Assembly: GCF_001499655.1 (NCBI RefSeq)
Contig: NZ_LN879502.1
Location: 1,364,001-1,428,000 of the forward strand
Source of the DNA: Candidatus Protochlamydia naegleriophila
GTDB taxonomy: Bacteria > Chlamydiota > Chlamydiia > Chlamydiales > Parachlamydiaceae
Direction of reading: 5' to 3'
DNA length: 64,000 bases
Shown here: one piece after another, positions 53,414 through 61,222 of the stretch
Layout: the number at the start of each line of letters is the position of its first letter
How positions within the stretch are numbered: the first letter of the stretch is position 1
Notes under the pieces: generated by a model
What the model saw: the letters and a program-made list of their open reading frames with translations, nothing else
Told to the model about the DNA's origin: nothing
Database searches by the model: none
Translations under genes and position numbers: made by a program

Positions 53414-54355
53414 ATGGCTAAATTCCCAAAACCAGTTTTTTTACCTGCAGATGTTTATCTACAGCGCGCTCAGCGCTATCAGCAGGTAAGTCAATCGGCT
53501 AAGCTTGGCATTAAAATCCGCTTGGCTATCATCTTATTTGAATTGGTGGGAGTCGTTCTCATCCAAAGCTCTGCACTGTTTCTTGATGCGGTTTCAAGTT
53601 TAATGGATGTGGTTTCAACCCTCTTTTTAATTTTTTGCATTAAGCTTGCGAAAAGGCCACCTGATGAAGACCATCCTTTTGGACACGGACGTTACGAACC
53701 TTTAGGAGGTCTTTTATCGGGACTCATCCTCATGGTGATCGGCTGCGTCATGCTTTTCCAGGAGGTTGTAGGAGTTTTTCAAGTGTCTCCACCAAGAATC
53801 ATGCATCCACTTGCCTGGATTTTTCCTGTGACGGCTATGGTTTTATTGGAAATTTGTTATCGCATGATTGTTAAAACCGCCAAGAAAGAAAACAGCACAG
53901 CTTTAGCTGCTGATGCGGTTCATTATCGCATTGATGGTTTGACGAGTTTGTTTGCAGCCATTGCTTTGGTTGCCGCTGCTTATATTCCTGCTTGGAGTAG
54001 TACGATTGACCATGGTGGAGCTATCTTGATCGCTTTATTTATGGTTGGGCTCGGTCTTTTTGCTTCGCGCGAAAACTTTCATCAGTTGGTTGATAAGGTT
54101 CCCGATCAAGAGTTTTTTGATCGGGTGAAAGAGGCAAGTCTGAGGGTCGAAGGGGTCAAAGCAACGGAGAAAATCCGCATCCAGCTGTACGGTCCAGATG
54201 CTCACATTGACATTGATGTGGAAGTCGATCCTAAGCTTTCAGTCGACGTTGCCCATAAAATCAGCCAACAGGTGCGCGCATCTATTCAAAAAGCGTGGCC
54301 GGCTGTTCGCGATGTAACGGTTCACATCGAACCCTTCTATGCGGGCGACCACTAA
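53414..54355 (+). CDS. Cation diffusion facilitator (CDF) transporter
   Basis: This protein of about 313 residues has the CDF membrane core of six TMs, with SSALFLDAVSSLMDVVST and HPFGHGRYEPLGG, and the second metal site ALAADAVHYRIDGLTSL. A C-terminal cytoplasmic domain follows (IRIQLYGPDAHIDIDVEVDP). The start at 53414 (ATG) is preferred over a TTG at 53396 that overlaps the antiporter stop. Substrates are usually Zn2+, Fe2+ or Mn2+. The DAVS-x3-D site does not settle which. It is convergent with the MATE exporter. Confidence 0.9.
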   Translation: MAKFPKPVFLPADVYLQRAQRYQQVSQSAKLGIKIRLAIILFELVGVVLIQSSALFLDAVSSLMDVVSTLFLIFCIKLAKRPPDEDHPFGHGRYEPLGGLLSGLILMVIGCVMLFQEVVGVFQVSPPRIMHPLAWIFPVTAMVLLEICYRMIVKTAKKENSTALAADAVHYRIDGLTSLFAAIALVAAAYIPAWSSTIDHGGAILIALFMVGLGLFASRENFHQLVDKVPDQEFFDRVKEASLRVEGVKATEKIRIQLYGPDAHIDIDVEVDPKLSVDVAHKISQQVRASIQKAWPAVRDVTVHIEPFYAGDH

Positions 54356-54381
54356 CAGGTAAATCATTGATTGCAAGCCGT

Positions 54382-55746
54382 TTAAGTTGCGCTCAGCACA
54401 AGCGAGTGGTTCTTCTGCCAGCCTTTGCGGTAAAAACGGTAAGCATAGAGAACCGCAGCCATCAAGGTGTAGCCGGAACAAAGAACGAGAGCTGTTTCGA
54501 TCGACGCTCCCGGCTGCCACACAAATTTGTAAATGGGTAATACCATGAAAAGCCAAATAGAGCAAGCGCCTGCTACGAGCAAAAAGAAGGTGTCGGCAGC
54601 CGCACTTAGCGCACCAGCCATGATCAGGCGGATTCCTTCCAAATACTTATAAATAATAGCATTGGCGAGTCCAAAAATCAGGGATGACTGAAACAAGAGA
54701 CGTTGCGTATCAGAAACCGAACTTAAGAACAAATCGATGATAAGATGATTCATTCCCCATAAAATAAGGGCAAGCAATAGGGCAAAAAAGGTCATCAGGA
54801 TAAAGCCCGTATGAACGTACTTGAAGACGGCCTGCACGTTTTTGCTTCCGATTGCATTGCCAGACAGAATGGCGACAGCCCGCGATAACCCCTCACCAAA
54901 AAAATTAAATAGAATTAAAACATTTTGTACGATGCCTGCAACGGTCAGGTGCTTTTCACCAAGTGATGCCATCATTTGATAGAAGATGGCCCAGCCAGCC
55001 ACTTCCAGAACGCCAAAAACAGCGCTTGGCAATCCAATTTTTAAACACTGTTTAAAAAGAGTTGAACTCCACTTCCATTGCGTGGTTCCATAGTTTTCCC
55101 GATTTGAGCGTTTAAAAAACGCGAACAATAAAATAACCAACTGCCCAAAAACAGCAGCATTAGTCGAAATCGCTGATCCTTGAATGCCAATGGAAGGAAC
55201 GACTCCTTCCCATCCGAATACAAGCAGATAACAAAGAGAAGTGTTGATGATATTGCCTACTAAAATAATGACGCTGATGAGCGCGATTTTCCCCTGTCCG
55301 ATAAAAAAGCCTGAAAGGGCGCTAAATAAGACGTGTCCTGGGCCAAAAATGAGCATCCAAAAAAGATAGGTACGTTGCATTTCATAGGCTGGGTCGCTCC
55401 CAAAGAAATAGCCAGGCCCCCAAATCGCAGCTGGCCAGAAGGCAAGACAAGAAAAAAGCCCCATCCAAATCATCTGCCAGACAGGACGTCCCAATAAATG
55501 GTTGTTACCCGCTCCATGATTTTGGGCTACAAAGATTTGAACGACACATGCAAGCGATACCCACCCCCTCAAAAAAGCCCAGCCCAAATTCATTGACTCC
55601 ACTGCAGCATTGTGGGCATCAAGTGCATAATAAGCTAAAATAAGACGGTCGATGAATAACATCAACATGTCTGAGAGTGAACCCAGCAAAAGCGGCAGGG
55701 TCAACAGCAAAACTTGGCGTAATGAACCTTTAATCATCAATTTCAC
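54382..55746 (-). CDS. MATE-family efflux transporter
   Basis: The 454-residue protein has 12 predicted TMs in two MatE halves. The first opens with LLLTLPLLLGSLSDMLMLFIDRLILAYY and the second with CLKIGLPSAVFGVLEVAGWAIFYQMM. MATE proteins expel cationic compounds using H+ or Na+ gradients. The GxxxxxSDMxxxxxDR block stands in place of the usual NMxDxxxVG. It is a single gene, convergent with the CDF gene 26 bases away, and preceded by a very AT-rich region. Confidence 0.9.
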   Translation of the reverse strand: MKLMIKGSLRQVLLLTLPLLLGSLSDMLMLFIDRLILAYYALDAHNAAVESMNLGWAFLRGWVSLACVVQIFVAQNHGAGNNHLLGRPVWQMIWMGLFSCLAFWPAAIWGPGYFFGSDPAYEMQRTYLFWMLIFGPGHVLFSALSGFFIGQGKIALISVIILVGNIINTSLCYLLVFGWEGVVPSIGIQGSAISTNAAVFGQLVILLFAFFKRSNRENYGTTQWKWSSTLFKQCLKIGLPSAVFGVLEVAGWAIFYQMMASLGEKHLTVAGIVQNVLILFNFFGEGLSRAVAILSGNAIGSKNVQAVFKYVHTGFILMTFFALLLALILWGMNHLIIDLFLSSVSDTQRLLFQSSLIFGLANAIIYKYLEGIRLIMAGALSAAADTFFLLVAGACSIWLFMVLPIYKFVWQPGASIETALVLCSGYTLMAAVLYAYRFYRKGWQKNHSLVLSAT

Positions 55747-55882
55747 TTTAGTAAAAGTTAAAAATCAAAATAAGTATAAATTAAAATGTTTGATATGTCT
55801 ATTTAAATTTTATTTAATTTGTTTTTATTGAAATATTTAGATGGAATTATTTATTTTTCGTTTGGTTGTTTTTTAATAAAAT

Positions 55883-56260
55883 TTAACAAATAATTTCTGT
55901 GTTGTATAATTTGGAATAGGTCTTGATGAAATTTAATATAAATTTAATTGGGTACTTATTTATGAACATTAATGATTGAAAATCATTGAGCCCTTCTAAA
56001 TTTGGACAGAGTTCTACAATTTGCGCTAACGCCCGATCATCAATTTGTAGTCCAAATTGATTGAGGTTTAAGTTGTAGAGTTGTTTATTGACGATTTCTA
56101 AAAAGTGAAGCAAGTGCGAAAATGTGTGGATTTCTAAGCCTTTGGGAGTTCCGATTGCAAGCGGCAATCTTGCTAAAAAACAGCTTGGCTTGTTGCCTGA
56201 AGCGCTAAATGATCGATAATCAGATAAATGAGCTTCAAGGGAAGCTTGTCTAAATGACAT
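55883..56260 (-). CDS. Truncated LRR-like protein
   Basis: The 125-residue protein has one or two leucine-rich-repeat units (LYNLNLNQFGLQIDDRALAQIVELCPNLEGLN). The CPNL-x-x-L ending is typical of the cysteine-containing LRR class found in environmental chlamydiae and in eukaryotic F-box proteins. The frame then turns into unrelated sequence (FQSLMFINKYPIKFILNFIKTY) and stops, so the repeats that should follow are missing. It is probably a truncated remnant of a longer LRR effector. The start is uncertain. Confidence 0.55.
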   Translation of the reverse strand: MSFRQASLEAHLSDYRSFSASGNKPSCFLARLPLAIGTPKGLEIHTFSHLLHFLEIVNKQLYNLNLNQFGLQIDDRALAQIVELCPNLEGLNDFQSLMFINKYPIKFILNFIKTYSKLYNTEIIC

Positions 56261-56487
56261 TTTATTGCAGGATGCTCAATCTCATGCTCATTCACGCCAT
56301 TCGAGATTGAAAATAGGGATGATGCTGTTTCACTGTTTTAATATTTTATGTCTGTATTGTTGATTTTTAACTACTGGAAATAGATTGATTTTTTTAAAGT
56401 TGTCTGAAAATCTTTTATTTCCATTTTGTCAGAAGATGGTTAAAATACGATTAGCTGAAAGGGTGGTGCAAAAAATTTAATAAGGAT

Positions 56488-57027
56488 ATGAGCGTGATGA
56501 AATGTTGGCAGCTAATGGATCGGATATTGGATCGGCTCTTTGTTGTTATGGGGGCCTTCATAGGAAGCCAGATACCAGAGTTCATGCAGCAATATACGCA
56601 GCGTTTGGCGGGACACGTTAGTGAGCTTAATCATTTATTGGACGGATTGCGGCAGGTAGCGGCTAATTCGGGGAAGACGTTGGAAGAATACATTCATAAA
56701 TTTGTCATTAACGGGGATCCAGACTTTGTCCGGCAAGGGGAGTTTATGCAGGGGATGGTTAGCCGCTGGCAAGAGCTCAGTCAGGCACTCACTCATCTCA
56801 CTGAAAGTTCATTTTTAGGGCGCCCCTTCGTTTTTTTTACTGAACTGAATTATCCCATCGCCAAAGCAGCATTTGCAGCGTATCAGCCGGGTTTAAATTT
56901 AACCTTAGAAGGATTAAGCTATACGGGGATTGGAATTTTAACTGGTTATTTTTTCTATCAATTGCTTTCAAAAATTGTCGCAATAGGGTGTCGCCGTGCA
57001 GTTTCTTTCATTCGACCGGGTGTTTAG
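56488..57027 (+). CDS. DUF2937-like membrane protein
   Basis: The 179-residue protein resembles the DUF2937 family. It has a hydrophobic N-terminus (ILDRLFVVMGAFIGSQIPEFMQQY), a helical middle that could be periplasmic (LDGLRQVAANSGKTLEEYI) and a C-terminal TM (YTGIGILTGYFFYQLL). The function is unknown. Its end overlaps the DUF2878 gene by 32 bases, and these two families are often adjacent, so they probably act together. Confidence 0.7.
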   Translation: MSVMKCWQLMDRILDRLFVVMGAFIGSQIPEFMQQYTQRLAGHVSELNHLLDGLRQVAANSGKTLEEYIHKFVINGDPDFVRQGEFMQGMVSRWQELSQALTHLTESSFLGRPFVFFTELNYPIAKAAFAAYQPGLNLTLEGLSYTGIGILTGYFFYQLLSKIVAIGCRRAVSFIRPGV

Positions 57028-57532
57028 TACAGCTCTTTTTTATGGCGGGTGGTGTTGGTGCTTGAACGATGTGGCACTTGGACGTCCCTTGTATGGCTTG
57101 GGATCAGTTTTTGCCATTATCATTTATCAGCTATATCGTTCGTCTCATCCCAAGGCAGACTTTAGTTTACTTATTGTCGTCAGCTTATTAGGGCCTTTAT
57201 CCGACATTTTATATAGCTATTTAGGTCTTTTGAATTACCATACTCCCTTTCATTCCATTCCATGGTTGCCGCCGCTTTGGATCTTTTTGTTATGGGGATT
57301 AGTGGCTGTCAATATTCCGCTCTTTTCGTGGATGCACAAGAAGTGGTTTTTAGCCCCTATGCTAGGGGCGATAGGGGGACCTTTCAGCTATCTTTCAGCC
57401 GTTCGGTTAGGGGGCGCAAGTCTACTCAAACCATTGCCTCTGACTTTTATTGTGATTGGTGGGATGTGGGCCATTTTTCTTCCAACTTTAATGTGGTTAA
57501 GTGAACGCTTTAAAGTCTGGTTTAAGGGGTGA
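56996..57532 (+). CDS. DUF2878-like membrane protein
   Basis: The 178-residue protein has five or six TMs (ALFYGGWCWCLNDV, LLIVVSLLGPLSDILYSYLG, LPPLWIFLLWGLVAVNIPL, FLAPMLGAIGGPFSYLSA, FIVIGGMWAIFLPTLMWL), matching the DUF2878 family. GPxxDxxYxxLGL and GGPxSYxxAxRLG are the conserved parts. The role is unknown. It is translationally coupled to the DUF2937 gene. Confidence 0.75.
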   Translation: MQFLSFDRVFSTALFYGGWCWCLNDVALGRPLYGLGSVFAIIIYQLYRSSHPKADFSLLIVVSLLGPLSDILYSYLGLLNYHTPFHSIPWLPPLWIFLLWGLVAVNIPLFSWMHKKWFLAPMLGAIGGPFSYLSAVRLGGASLLKPLPLTFIVIGGMWAIFLPTLMWLSERFKVWFKG

Positions 57533-57570
57533 TCCCTCAAACCAGATTCCCATAGTCAAACATCTACAAA

Positions 57571-59160
57571 TTAGACCAAAGTTTTTTCACCTATCGATTC
57601 ATCGCTATTCATGCCTTTAGAGGTTAGCGTAGAGGTTGCATTCGTTACGAGTGAAGTGGGGGGCATAACAGTTCGTACATCTGTCGCTGAAGCCTTTCTC
57701 CAAGAGGTAAAGTAGCTAAAAAAGCTTTGAGTCTCTTGTTGAACAGTCTCTACTTCAGATTTGACTTCTGTTTCAAGTTTCCACTGAAGCCTTTCTTTAG
57801 TCGCGTCAACCGTTTTATTTAACGCTTCTTGCAGTTGCGATATCCCGCTTTTTAATTTTTCGATGGCCGTTAGATAGTCTCTGGCTTGTGCATCTAACAC
57901 TTTTACTCTCCCTTCATAAGACTGTTTAACTTCTGTCACTGTTGTAGTGATTGTAGCCAGCTTATGGGATGAGTTTGAGTAGAGATGCTTTCTTTGCTCG
58001 ATAGATAATTCTACTTCTGCGACATTGTCCCTAAGTACATTCTCTTTAAAACTAGCAATCCGCTTTAATAGATTCATCACCTGCTCATGCTCACCGCTCA
58101 GAACTTCTATTTTAATTTCTGAAGGCTTTTCACTTTCATTAACCTTATAAGCATCTAAAAATTTAGCAATTTCTCTCAGGCGAAGCTTCATTCGAGTTGC
58201 GCTGTCCTCAATAGCCAGTTTTTCAAATTTGAGCACTGGCAAAAGAAGTGAGTCTCTGTTAAGCGATTCCCGCTCAATGGCTGTGTTCAATTGTTCGAGA
58301 CGCTGTGTAATGGCATTTTTCTTCTCATAGAACTCTTTTTCAAACTCTAGCAAGAAATGCAAGTGAGCAAAATAGACCTGTTTTTTTAATGCGGCAAATC
58401 GTTCGTCTTTAAACGTTTCATTATAGACCGTAACAACCTCTTTTAAGGCGACAGTCTTTGCCAACAGTGTGTTTAAGCCTTGAAGCTCTTCTGACGGTTG
58501 GTTCAAGCCCTCTTTTGTTGTTTGCAAATCAGTTTCTTGGCATTGCAGTTTTTTATTACGTGCATCTAGGGCTTGGCGCGCTTCTGAAAGGCGATAAGGA
58601 ATTCCATACTTGTAATCCAGAGCCAGAAAAGTTGTGACAAAGTTGCTCTCTTTTCCAACACAGGCCTGTGTTAATAGGGCGGATTCAAAATTAGCTTTTA
58701 AGGCAGCCTGTTCTAAAGCTGTTATTCTCATTTGAATAGCTATCTTCAAATCATCTGTTCTGCTAGCTGTATCCACATAGTTTTTATGATCTCTTTCCTG
58801 AATCTCCTTATAAATGGCTACTTTCTCGGATGATAGATTTGCTTCATCAGACTTATAATCAAGATTATCACCTTTAATAGTAGCTACAAATCCATTTAGA
58901 AAAAAGATTGCATTCTTGATTGCTATTTGGAATTTCTTTTCACTCTCTAGTGAGAGGCAAAAGGCTCTTTCTTTTAAATTAAGCTCTTCATTGGTTTTAA
59001 GCTGGGTTCCAAGTTCTATTTTAGAGGCAACTTGCTGAGACTTACCACTCGTTAGCTCTTGTTGAGGAGGCAGTTTATTTTTATTTTTATTTCTAGAGGT
59101 TGAGGGCTGCTGTTGATGAGTTGTTCCAACTGTTGATATTATTGCATTTACTGTTGTCAT
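57571..59160 (-). CDS. Large coiled-coil protein
   Basis: The 529-residue protein starts at the ATG at 59160, with AGGAG eight bases upstream. An in-frame start three codons earlier lacks a site. Nearly all of it is predicted helix with coiled-coil segments (about 95-500). The first 60 residues are Ser/Gln/Lys-rich and disordered, as is the C-terminal tail (SYFTSWRKASATDVRT onward). One hydrophobic patch (AIKNAIFFLNGFVATI) is too weak to be a clear TM. No family is recognised. A disordered start and coiled body are common in chlamydial type III effectors, but this is only a suggestion. Confidence 0.7.
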   Translation of the reverse strand: MTTVNAIISTVGTTHQQQPSTSRNKNKNKLPPQQELTSGKSQQVASKIELGTQLKTNEELNLKERAFCLSLESEKKFQIAIKNAIFFLNGFVATIKGDNLDYKSDEANLSSEKVAIYKEIQERDHKNYVDTASRTDDLKIAIQMRITALEQAALKANFESALLTQACVGKESNFVTTFLALDYKYGIPYRLSEARQALDARNKKLQCQETDLQTTKEGLNQPSEELQGLNTLLAKTVALKEVVTVYNETFKDERFAALKKQVYFAHLHFLLEFEKEFYEKKNAITQRLEQLNTAIERESLNRDSLLLPVLKFEKLAIEDSATRMKLRLREIAKFLDAYKVNESEKPSEIKIEVLSGEHEQVMNLLKRIASFKENVLRDNVAEVELSIEQRKHLYSNSSHKLATITTTVTEVKQSYEGRVKVLDAQARDYLTAIEKLKSGISQLQEALNKTVDATKERLQWKLETEVKSEVETVQQETQSFFSYFTSWRKASATDVRTVMPPTSLVTNATSTLTSKGMNSDESIGEKTLV

Positions 59161-59344
59161 GAAAAACACTCCTTATTTGATATAATTGTGACAAGTGCTT
59201 CTTATTGGCTGATTTGTGATTGTCCGGACACTAAAAGAAGCAAGAAGAAAAGCGCCCTTCACCCGTCATCACAAATTGAATTCTTGTATCACCTAAAACT
59301 TAAATTTTTTTGCTAAGGAATATCCTCTATCTATAGAATTTTAA

Positions 59345-61030
59345 CTATTTTTGGTCGATTAAAGTTTGCCAATACTCTTGCATTGTAGGCGATAAAAACT
59401 GTTTAAACCTTTGATAATTAACAGGCCATAAATGGTGATGTTCAGTGTCAATAAAAGCGATTTTCCCCGATTTGGTGAAAGGAATATTGTCTGGAAAAAT
59501 AGAATCGATGAGTCCAAGCTCTGACAAAAGCGTGTACAGCCCTTTCAATTGCCCTTTTGAGATCTTTTTTTTGTATTTATCTAGCGTTTCTTGATTATGA
59601 AGGATGTGCATGTCCTCTACAATCAAGATAAAATTTTTGCGGTGATAACCGAGTTTGCTTGGGGGCGAGGGATGCTCTGGCAAGGGATAAATCCACTTTT
59701 GAGGGACCAAAAAATCTTTGAATCCATGCACCTTGATGCTTTCTTTAATAGCCTTTGCGCCTAAAATGCGATTTAGCCAATTCCCCCACTCGATGAAATC
59801 GGGTTGTGAATCTAAGTAAGCCTTAACGAGATATCCCTTCAGCTCGGGGTTCTTTCCAACGACGATATTGGTAGGCTGTCTTAAGGTAATTTTTCCAAAG
59901 CCTGCTGCCTCAAAGGATTCTTTCGATGCTGTCGCCCTCTTTTTTGTAAAAATGCGGTCCAATCTATCTTTAACGGGATGATTGATCGGCAGAAAATAGG
60001 GTTGAAGGGCATTCCAATCATCTAAAGGAACAAAGGGATTGTATGAATAGGCATTTTTTGCCCGCCAATTGTGGCAAGAGGGTAATGATACGCGCTCGCA
60101 TAGGGAGACATTGTTTGGGTCCTGCTTAAGACAAGTGCGGGCCAGATTCAATGCCTGATCATAAATGCGAATTATGGGCGAGGGGATGGAAAGTTGACCA
60201 TGATCGCGAGTGATGATGCGATAATAAGCATAGCGTCCATCGATCAATAAAGAGGAATCTTTAGTAATAGCAACAAGATTCTCGTTGTTTTCGCACTGCG
60301 TGATGGAGTGATCATTAAGGGCATTCACTTGCGTGTCAACGTAAGTTGAGGGGATGAAATCAAGCGCATTGGAGGCGAAAATCAGGTAGTCAGCCTCTGG
60401 ATTAGCCTCTCTTTCCCATGTGAGAAGATAGAAGAGATCGTCGTATTTGCTAAAAGAAACGGCTGTAACAGGCGCAGGCTTTGAAACTTGAAAGTAGTGA
60501 GGAGATGACCAGCCGCTGCAATTGGTGCGCGCCCTTATGTAGAGATCTTGCTTGCTGTTTAAATAGGTCTCTTCAAGGTCTGAAAGAGTGAGAGTCATTG
60601 TCAAGGGGGTGACTCGATTGCATATGAGGCTATCACTGCTAAAATCGGGACTGGCCGCGAGCTGCCACCAAAGAAGGGTATGGTTTGGGGAATCGTTAAC
60701 GTATACTTGGAAGGTTGGTTTGCAGTGATCGAATGAGTCCAATCCTGTGAGACGTAAGTCGCCCACTTCATTTGAACACGTAGGTTCATGAAAGCGCACA
60801 TCAAGCGGCCAGTCTTCGCTCATCTGCATGTAAGCCGATCGTTTATAGGCAGATATTAAACCTGAATACTGGTCAAGTGAATGGCTAAAGTGGCGCAGCG
60901 TCAAAAAAGGATCGTCTAATAGATCGTCTAAACTAGCGGGGGTGCGATTATCCAATTGAAGATGGGGTGAAGCATTGACTCCTCCCATGCAAAGAAGGGG
61001 CAAAAGTGCAAGAAAGAGATGTTTAAGCAT
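59345..61030 (-). CDS. Secreted chlamydial protein with FN3-like and kinase-like regions
   Basis: The 561-residue protein begins with a signal peptide (LKHLFLALLPLLCMGGVNA). Residues about 90-290 form an FN3-like beta region (DLYIRARTNCSGWSSPHYF and YAYYRIITRDHGQLSIPSP). Residues about 340-561 form a conserved module with WIYPLPEHPSPP, RKNFILIVEDM and FTKSGKIAFIDTEHHHLWP. The GKIAxIDTE strand, with an upstream K-A-Y-L and G-A-K segment, resembles the DFG-like region of divergent kinases. That is a weak inference. It is a paralogue of the larger gene at 61223, without its N-terminal transglutaminase-like domain. Confidence 0.75.
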   Translation of the reverse strand: MLKHLFLALLPLLCMGGVNASPHLQLDNRTPASLDDLLDDPFLTLRHFSHSLDQYSGLISAYKRSAYMQMSEDWPLDVRFHEPTCSNEVGDLRLTGLDSFDHCKPTFQVYVNDSPNHTLLWWQLAASPDFSSDSLICNRVTPLTMTLTLSDLEETYLNSKQDLYIRARTNCSGWSSPHYFQVSKPAPVTAVSFSKYDDLFYLLTWEREANPEADYLIFASNALDFIPSTYVDTQVNALNDHSITQCENNENLVAITKDSSLLIDGRYAYYRIITRDHGQLSIPSPIIRIYDQALNLARTCLKQDPNNVSLCERVSLPSCHNWRAKNAYSYNPFVPLDDWNALQPYFLPINHPVKDRLDRIFTKKRATASKESFEAAGFGKITLRQPTNIVVGKNPELKGYLVKAYLDSQPDFIEWGNWLNRILGAKAIKESIKVHGFKDFLVPQKWIYPLPEHPSPPSKLGYHRKNFILIVEDMHILHNQETLDKYKKKISKGQLKGLYTLLSELGLIDSIFPDNIPFTKSGKIAFIDTEHHHLWPVNYQRFKQFLSPTMQEYWQTLIDQK

Positions 61031-61179
61031 AAGAACTTTTAGATTAAAGATTTTTAAAGCGTAGCTAGAAAGAGGTGAATAGTTGGATGGGCTATAGGCT
61101 CGGGAACGGGTGTGGAATTCGAAAGATGAGTGGAGAGGTCTTGTTAGCCAATGCCCATCGCGGTGTCGGAGTCTTCAAA

Positions 61180-61214
61180 TTGTTATTTCGGGGGTGAAGC
61201 CCCCGAAATAACAA
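61180..61214. terminator. Perfect 15-bp palindrome between the two paralogues
   Basis: TTGTTATTTCGGGGG (61180-61194) pairs exactly with CCCCCGAAATAACAA (61200-61214) across a five-base loop. It lies just past the stop of the larger gene (61223), so it probably terminates its transcript on the minus strand. The U-tract is weak. Confidence 0.6.
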
Positions 61215-61222
61215 TAAAGTTG